Shown piece by piece: positions 49,101-58,100 of a stretch of DNA of 64,000 bases. The notes under the pieces were generated by a model. It did no database searches. It was not told where the DNA came from and saw only the letters and a program-made list of their open reading frames with translations. Position 1 is the first letter of the stretch; the number at the start of each line of letters is the position of its first letter. This DNA comes from Siderastrea radians. Lineage: Eukaryota > Cnidaria > Anthozoa > Scleractinia > Rhizangiidae. The position numbers and the translations under genes were made by a program. The DNA lies in contig OZ024895.1 of NCBI GenBank assembly GCA_964017195.1, positions 12,516,501 to 12,580,500 of the forward strand, read 5' to 3'.

Positions 49101-52100
49101 CTCGATAAGGTCTCGAACAAGCTCTAGCACGACTAACCCTAGCTAGTTCCAATGTATGTTGTAGAACGATTCTTAAGGTGTCTATTGAATGAGGATTGAG
49201 ACCATTTGGGGTTATGGCACATGTTTAATTATTTCGTCGAAGTTGGCTTCCAAAGCAGTGGTTATCCAATCATTAAAACCTGCCTTTTATTTTAGACTGT
49301 TTGTGTTCGGTGAATGTCGCTACTGCCGTTTAATAGATCTCTAGTTACTGAAAAGAGACTGGTCTGTTGGTAGATAGTGTCTATCGTTTTCTGTGCACTT
49401 TAGTTTATAAGCGCTATGCAAGTGAATAGTACTGGTTTTCAGAGTTAGATGTGTGCGAGTATGTCCTCCCGAACGCTAGAATCAATTTCCTCGTTCTTAT
49501 GTAAACTAAATCGCTTCTGGCGGACACGAACCACATCAGGTTTTTTGTTTCATCAATACCTAATTATAAGCAAAAAATGAAAGAAATCGCTTTTCAACTC
49601 GGCTTCTGCCACGAAATCGAGGTTTTGTTTGATTGTTACTAAATTTTGTTTTGTTCTTTTAGGTTATCATAATCCTTGGACCAGACGGCCTGGTTTGCCG
49701 GCCGGTAATCACAAATTGGTATGCTGTGCCCTTCCTTACTATTTTAAGTTATGCATTTTGTTGCTGTAACAAGAAAGCCAAGGTAGGTCTGTCTAGTGTG
49801 ATTGTCTGAATGAGAGCATTAAGAGTAGGACTTCTATACCACTCGAACAATCACGCTAGCCTGACTACTGAGATGCCTGGACTTGAATTATTTGCTAAAC
49901 AACGGTCTTTGATGAACTACTCTCATTTTGGCGGAAACAACGAGTCTACTCTAACCTGAACGATCACACTAAACAGACTACTGACACTCCTGAGCTCAAA
50001 CCATTTTCTAAACGACAGTCCTCCTCAGGACTACTGTCACCTGGCCGATTAAACAAGACACCCTACTGAGACGCCTGGACTCAAACCATTTTGTAAACAC
50101 CAGTACTCCGGACTACTCCCACATCGAAAATCACACTAGACAGACTACTGAGACTGCTGGACTCAAACTAATTACTAACGAAATCCTTCTCAGGACGCTA
50201 ATAGTTGGAAGGCAATTTTGCGGGCTGTCAGTTTGTAACGAATATTACATGGTTCAACATTAGCAGCTGTTGAATTATGTTGTGTCTTGTTGATGCCACC
50301 GACGACACCTTTCAATAACAAGTCTTCTTTTGCCATTCAACTAGAACCTGGATATACATGTGTATATTCTGTTTAACGGCATTGAACATCAGGGACACCC
50401 AATGGTTCGTTTCGGGGAATGTCTGTTCGGAAGGCCTAAAATCGCCTGAGCAGTGAAAGCTAGAGATTTCTTTGGCGAAACACTACCCCGGACTTTCGTA
50501 ACAAGAGGACTGATTAGTTTCTACTGTTGTCGTAGGGTCAAATATGTCGTTTAGAGTGCAAAATAAGGTCAGCTAGCATTTTCGGAGAGCCTTCGGCAGC
50601 TCCGAAGTTTGGCGGATAGGATTCTGTTTCCTAAAATTTTCTGCGGCCTAAATTTTCAGCTAAAAACGCCGAACAGATCAATCTGTATTAGCTTGCACAA
50701 ATATGCCTTTAAAAGGGTCCGAAATAATCTAAGAAAGCAGAAAATGATATTTCAAGTATTTTGCCAAACTGTTCTCATTGGGTGGCCCTGGAACATGGCA
50801 TGATACACTATGTAAGATGTGTTGCAACACTTGTTGATTAACAAATACTGAATCAAGTGCCATTGCTCTTGAATTCTGCTTTAACAGCTTGTACTGGCTT
50901 TTTCTAAAATACGTACAGGAAACGTTTGAAATCTAGAATTGTGGAAAGTTCTGGACTTCTTCACTTTCGGAGGGCTAATTTAAGATAGTGCGCTTAGTTT
51001 GTCAAGCTAAAACACCTTACAAATGTAGAAATATTCGTAACATTCTGGCATTTTTCGCTGTGGTCTTGATTTTTGCAATCTGTTGGTCTTTTTTTTCAGT
51101 ACAAATGGCAGTGCTATCATTGGTCTTGTGCTGCGGTTCAATCAAACCGTGAATGAAACCTATGTGATTGCTGTTCTGAAGAAAGCCGCAGAGGAAGGCA
51201 AATTTGGGGGTTTTGTCGTTGATCCCGAATCCATAAAGCTTACTTCACAATCGTCCACTGCGTTACCATCACCATCACCATCACCATCACCAACTGGTAC
51301 TGGTACAGGAAGTACACAAGGTATAGTAAGTTGGGCGATAAATTCAAGGGCTTATTACACATAAGCAAATTTCTGTTGACATGTTTTCTTTGCTTGCGTG
51401 TAAGGTGAACAAGTTTTCCTTAACGAATGATCTTTAATACGATAGATCTTCTAGCTTGTGTAAGTGAATAACAAGTTTTACTTGTCAAGCCATACGTAAG
51501 AGCAAAGTTTGCTACTTGTCAAGTTTATCCCAATAGAATCTCCTTTTTCACAAAAAGTCACCAGTTTCCCAACAAGAAGACAAATTTGCCACATTTCGTC
51601 GCGCACACAAGCAAATTACAGTTGTCGTTTGAAACTTGGCAACGAAAACGAAGAGAAACAAGAAAACCCTCTCGAGGCATTTAACTTATGTTATTTTCAT
51701 TTTGTCCTTTTTGTCTTCTCTCACTTTAGTACTATTCCAGCTTTTACAATAATCAATCTGTTGTTTTGAAAAAGATTATATAACACAATTGAACAACACT
51801 GGAAATTGCCAGTTTTATGGATATGTGATCCATAAAGTTTATCTGGATTGCCGTATTGACGTTTAATCGTTTTCTTTATTCAATTAGTATGCGAGTTTAA
51901 TCGTGTGTGCTCTTTTTTCAGTGCCAGTTTGCGAAGAAACGTTCATAAAAAACGCAGACTGCTCAAGTAAGTGTCTTGATGTTCCTCCTGACTTCTTGAC
52001 GCCAGCGTCTCTATGCTGCTATAATTAAGGCTGATGAGACTTTATACGAATAGCACGTTCAAATCGATGTTATTACGCGCACGGTGTGAAGAAATGCGTG

Positions 52101-55100
52101 TAAATTGATTATTTTGTATCTGTAGGTTATTTATTCGCCTTAAAAAGCATTAATCGTCCAACAGTAAGTGCGAAAGAAACCTGAAGGCAAATGCAGTAAT
52201 TATGATGTTAGGTATCGTCGTTGCAATTGAGATATCATTAATTAATTATTTGCAAGTCCTATCAATGGCTTCTGAAGTTAATAAGGAGGGCTAAATGTAA
52301 GAAGGAAATGAGTTTACACAGGTTGTGGAACCCATATTACGGGCACTTGCTTAGTACAGACACCTGCTTATTAGCTTAATACCGAGAGCGGACACTTTTC
52401 CCGTAATCGAGGAGCACGCTCCCATAGAAAGGTAACCTCGTTTGGTCAACACTTACCTATGCGCTGTAAATGTTCATGTGTGACGGTTATGTTTTCCCGT
52501 TGAACACACAAAAGGCCATACAGATCGTCAAAGCCACCTGCCGACGACTGGTCCGAGCGCGGATTAACGACTGTCACAGAAGACTTAACTACTACAAAGA
52601 CAAACTACTACAACGACTTGACAAACTTCGACAACTCATACCGACTGACTTACTCGACACTATACTGCATGACTATTGCCGACAGACGAGCTAACAAAAC
52701 AGCTGAACAGCGCCGCACTAGAACTCAACTGAAACTAGCGCGACTACAACGTACTAAAGACAAAAAACAACAAAAGCCAGACGACAACTGGGTGAGGAAT
52801 ATTTCTTCCCGTCCCTTAGACAAGACTGAAACACAGGTACTCTCTCACGGGCTCAAACGCTCAGTGACGCCTAAACGTATACCGACCGAGGCCATTGTAT
52901 CCAGTGTTGAGGCGGTTCTGTCCCGTCAGAGGGAGCTTTCAGAATCCCCCCAGGATAACATCAGAAGTAGAGTAGCTTCTACTAGACAATCAGCTTCTCT
53001 ACCTGACAGTAACTTGACTAAAGACGAACGACAAGCACTGAAACGACCGAAAACCGACGAAAACATTGTCATACTCCCCGGTGACAATGGACAAGTGACT
53101 TGTTATGGACAAGACAGACTATTATGACAAAATGGACGCACTTGTTAACGATAAACAGACCTACGAAGTACTTAAACGAGACCCGACGCCAGCACTTCAA
53201 CTTAAACTTAACAGCAAACTACTTGACCTCAAGAAAACTGACGCTCGCCATTCAACGCTACAACAGACTGAGGTGCCGTGTACCACTACCACCGAACGGA
53301 CTACCTCTACGGACTACCGAAACTGCACAAACCTAACATACCCATGCGACCCTAGTCTCATTCTGTGGGTCCCCGACTTACCAACTGTCCAAATACTTGA
53401 CTACCGTACTGAAACCTTTGACCGACGAATCACGACACAAACTACAATCGATTGAGAACTTTGTTGACGCGATCAAGACAGTACAAATACCTGACGACTA
53501 CAAACTAGTGTCTTTTGATGTGAAATCACTGTTCACCAGTATTCCACTTCAACTGGCTCTAGACTGCACTGAGACCGCCATCAACAACTCTACTATTGAA
53601 CTACCGCTGCCTACAGACGACTCAATGGACTTACTGAATCTTTGTCTTACTTCTACTTATTTTTTCAGAACAACGGCAAGCACTACAAACAGTTGCACGG
53701 AACAGCTATGGGGTCACCAGTTTCCGTTGTTGTTGCAGAAATCGTTATGCAAAACATCGAGGAACGAGCCCTCGCAACTTACAAACGAACACTACCACTC
53801 TGGTTACGTTACGTTGACGATACCTTTACAGCCGTACACAGACGAAATCGACGATTTTCACGAACACCTCAACGGACAAAACGCCGACATACAGTTTGCT
53901 AAGGAGATCGGGGAAAATGGTAAAATACCTTTTCTAGACTAACTTAGTTACCCGCGACAATAACGAACTACGGACGAAAATTTACAGAAAACCGATACAT
54001 ACCGACAGACTACTCGACCGATCATCTTACAACCCAACTTCTCACAAAGCTGCGACTATACGGACGCTGACAAGACTCGTGCAACTAGTTTGTGACTCAC
54101 CCGACAGCTTAACGGACGAAATCAAGTACTTCGACAACGTTTTCAACAAGAACAATTACAACCGGGACTTTATTAGACACAACACTTACAGAAACTCCGA
54201 ACCGAACTCTACGAACACTAACGCGACACCTGTCACTACTGCAACCATACCTTACATCAAAGGGACTTCTGAAACTATCGCACGAATCCTACAACCCTAC
54301 AACATCCGCGTTGCGCACAAACCTATCACTACTTTACGACAGCTACTGACGAACGTTAAAGACAAAGACGAACCGAGTGTCAGACAGGGAGCAGTTTGCA
54401 AGATCAAATGCTGCGACTGCAAGGCCACTTATATTGGTGAGACCGGCAGGAATTTAAACGTCCGACTGACTGAACACAAACGAGCGACTAGAAATGGTGA
54501 TATCAACAATCACGTTGCTGAGCACCATTTAAAAACAAGCCGCAGAAACAACTGGGACTCTGCTGAATGTGTTACCTACGGACTACTATCAACGAATCAC
54601 TCTGGAAAGCTGGTTTACTAACTTAGAACAAACACCACTGGACCGTTGCCAGCAGCTACCTGCACCTTACAAACGACTGATTGCCGACAATGACAAGACA
54701 GACAAACAATAGACAAACCGACTTATTTGACTAACAATAGACCAACGGACATTTGACTGACAAAAGACGGATCGAAACGCACCAATCACGTTTAACATTC
54801 TTCACAGCCAATAACATCACGGCTTAACTGACAGATGACCAATAACATCACGAGATCGTCGACCAATCGGGTAACGACCAGAGACTTATAACATCTACTG
54901 ACGATTCACAATTCACTTGACTCTGATGATGACTTCCGCTCTTGTCGAAACGTCAGTCAATGTCATCTCAAACAGTCCTTCTCAGGACTGGACGGAAGAT
55001 CACAATTTACCGAATTAGGTTATGTTTTCATTGGAAATTACTGTACCACCCTGATAGCAACTGAAAAGATCGGTGCAAGTGAAAGCTCAGACCCATTTGA

Positions 55101-58100
55101 CCAAGCGTGTAGCCTCTTCAGTTTGATCTAAAGCTATGTACGTGCAATCTCCTAAAGAGAACTTTGGTTAGAGGCAATGAAAGTCGGTTCTGTTGCTTAT
55201 AATTTGTACGGTTCAGCCTTCGTATCGATGAAACGTTTGTCCTTAAAATCCATTTATTCCGAGAGCTTTGTGGGTGTCTCTTTGGTGTTCGTATTAAACA
55301 GGTTCAAAAGAAAGGTAAATAGAAGCACAGTTCTATCACCTGAATTGATGTAAGTTAAATTTGTGATCGTAAAGAGATTCAAAAGCTGACGTTTTGAGCT
55401 TTGTCTTGAAAGAGGCAATGAAATTCGAGTTTGCACATCATCATCTAGTCCCGGCATCTAGTGAGCTGAGATACTTCGGTCCTTGATAGCATACAGAAAG
55501 TCAGTCACTCTAACCTATTGCTAGAAACCATAATTTTAGCACGGAGAAAAAGATGAAATGCTTGTTAATTAACTGGAGCCTGTTGGACAGCTCATAAGGA
55601 TTTGGTGATTCCAATATATATTAATTTAATAGTTATTTGGGGTTGTAGTAATTATAATAATGTAAAGTAAAGTGAGAAAAAAAAAGAAAACGGAAAAAGA
55701 AACAATTCTCCTATACCTGTTCCTGTTTCAGCAACTGTGTGGAAAATTGTCGTCCTTGCTATTGCCGGGGTGGTTCTAATTGTTATTGTGGTTGCCATTG
55801 TCGCATGGTGGATACACAAGAGGAGGAAATGTAGAAAAGATCCCCGGAGTGAGTATTTAATTTAGTTAATTATGATTGCCTAAATAGTGAAAAATGTACA
55901 ACACAATTGCTACACTAAGTCGCATACAGCTTTCCATAGGTACATTTGCAAGCTATATGTAGAATGCTTATCTCCAATTTGTTACATAAGGTACTTGGAG
56001 ACCCAATGAAACTCATTCAAAATCGTTTTAACCAAGTTAGAGTAAACATTGTCTCTTTCAACCAATCAGAAGCTGAAAGAAAACTAGTCATGACAGTTGC
56101 CTTTGATTTAATTTCTTTGCTACGAATTCTGCAATTAGCGTTGTGTTATTAATTAATTAAAAAAGTAACAAACGATTATAGTTTTTGAGAGCGGGGTGGG
56201 TGGACCGATGGCGGATTTTCCTGCTTCAGGTCTGAATTAACTTTCTCCATGCTAAATATAGACAAACGTTTTTTGTAAATAATAATAATAATAATAATAA
56301 TAAATTTCTATAGCGCCGCTTCCCAGTGGTCCAATGGTGCTTTAATGATACCCCTTACATTGTTTATTCCTAAGTAGGACTGTTATCGACTTGCTAGTGG
56401 CTAATTCGATTTTTTTTGTTTTCTTGCGCTTTATTTTGTCCATGTGCTTAATAACATCAAGTCCACAACTCTGAAGAAAGGCTGTAAGTATTAAAATTGT
56501 TTTCTTTTCTTTGCTTGTTTACCCTATCTTCGACAGATATGCCATAACAACAAAAGATGACGTGAAACAAAAACGCAATTTTGTCAGCACCTTTTAAATG
56601 TATACGACATTACTGTATTATGAGGTTTCACTGTATTAATGTTTGTCTCATAGAGTACAGTAAGCCGCAAGGAATAGTTTTAATTACCCCGCCGTCAGGA
56701 CGGGGTCTAGTAATACCCATTTTTTTCTTTTGTGTTCTTTTTCTTTAGTTTTTTAGTCTGTCACTTGCCCCAGACTTCGGATTCTCGCTCGGCCAAACAA
56801 ATATTCGTCGCAGACATCCGCTACACCACTTGGGCTCGTATCTTGAGTGACCGTAATATACTTTCCACCCTGAGGGGAGGGAAAACAACGGCGGGGTATA
56901 ATGCCCCTGGGGCTTTTTTTGTTACTTGATTAAAACATATCAAGACGAACCCACATTACGACCACGCTGGTATTACGGCTACTTTTCCTTTGGTCAAAAG
57001 TAGTTTTGTAGTCGTCTGTTGATCTGAAATCCCAGTTTATCCTACCACTCGGTTAATACGACCACATTTTTTCTGTCCATTCGGTGATCGTTTACATGTA
57101 ACGGGTTACACTGTACATTTTACTGTTGAAAATAATTTTCAAACCCTCCGAGACAGGGAATAGTTTGAAATTTCAAACTTGACAAAATCGTAAATAAAAT
57201 AAAATAAGTAGGAAGGTACTAATATATTTCGGGGAAGTACACTAGGACCTTTGTTTCTATCGTTGTATTTCGCTCCTTAGTCTCTCTTTTGCCACACGGT
57301 TCTGCATTCGTCGATCAACAATTGTTATGGGTAATGTTGAAATGTTGTATTACATATTATGCTATATTGAAAGTTCAAATTGACGTTCATCGTGTAAAAG
57401 GTTTTTTTGAACAGAATAGAGTCATTTCTTCGTTGAGGGGCAAACAAAAAAATCAAACAAATGTCATTCGTTGTCAGTATTAGTAAATTTCTTCATGAAA
57501 GCTTTTTAGAATAACACCAGTTAATTTATTTTCAGGCATGGTAATGCTGAAGATAATGCTTATTCCCAAGTCAATCACGGGTATGCAGGGACAGGGCCGC
57601 GACCTAACGGAACTGAGGCTGTTGCACTACAGCCGAGGGCAGCCGCAGATGGATCTGACGCTGCAGCACCCCAACAGGAAGCAGCCGCTATTCCTACTTA
57701 TGCAGAAGTCGACAAGTCTAAGAAGAAGAAGAAGGCGGAGGAGAAACTAGACTACACGTATGCAGAAGTCGACAAGTCAAAAAAATCTAAGAAGGTATGT
57801 TGTTCGATAGGACCTGGTCATGCTAAACGTGTTTTGTCTCTTTTGGATTAAGAATAGTCGAGAAGAGCAAATCAAACGCACGCTGAAGTCAGTAGTCATG
57901 TAGAAATGAGAGCGTTTGAGTTGGCGTTTCCCCACCCGTACGAATTGCGTTACACGTAGGTTGAAAAAAGAAGAAAAAAGAAAAAAGATGAAGAAGCAAA
58001 AAGGAAAATATTGCTCGGCAGCTCTCATTTGAAAGGTTACACGTTAGAAATTTGTTACAGCAAAATAAACAGCAGAATAAACAGCCGCTTAGGAAGGGAC

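Larger units (their letters stand above)
52441..54960 (+). mobile_element. Penelope-like retroelement with hammerhead 3' end
   Basis: About 2.5 kb, same orientation as the receptor gene. It contains in order an N-terminal region, the RT core, a connection region and a GIY-YIG endonuclease, and ends in a hammerhead motif and the GTCAATGTCATCTC tail. The coding region is spread over several frames, so the copy is dead. Its 5' boundary is approximate. Confidence 0.85.

Noticed and set aside
55378..55400. Third hammerhead-like word near GCTGACGTTTTGAGC
   Set aside because: GAAAC and CTGA cores are mutated, so only a decayed Penelope 3' end is supported.
56613..57118. Tc1/mariner-like element between the two TGTA ends
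   Set aside because: The two ends have the same orientation, not inverted, and no TA-flanked unit can be defined.
57538..57750. Arg-rich open frame starting MVMLKIMLIPKS
   Set aside because: It is an alternative frame of the receptor tail exon; the frame set by the microexon gives the tyrosine motifs and continues into the last exon without a break.
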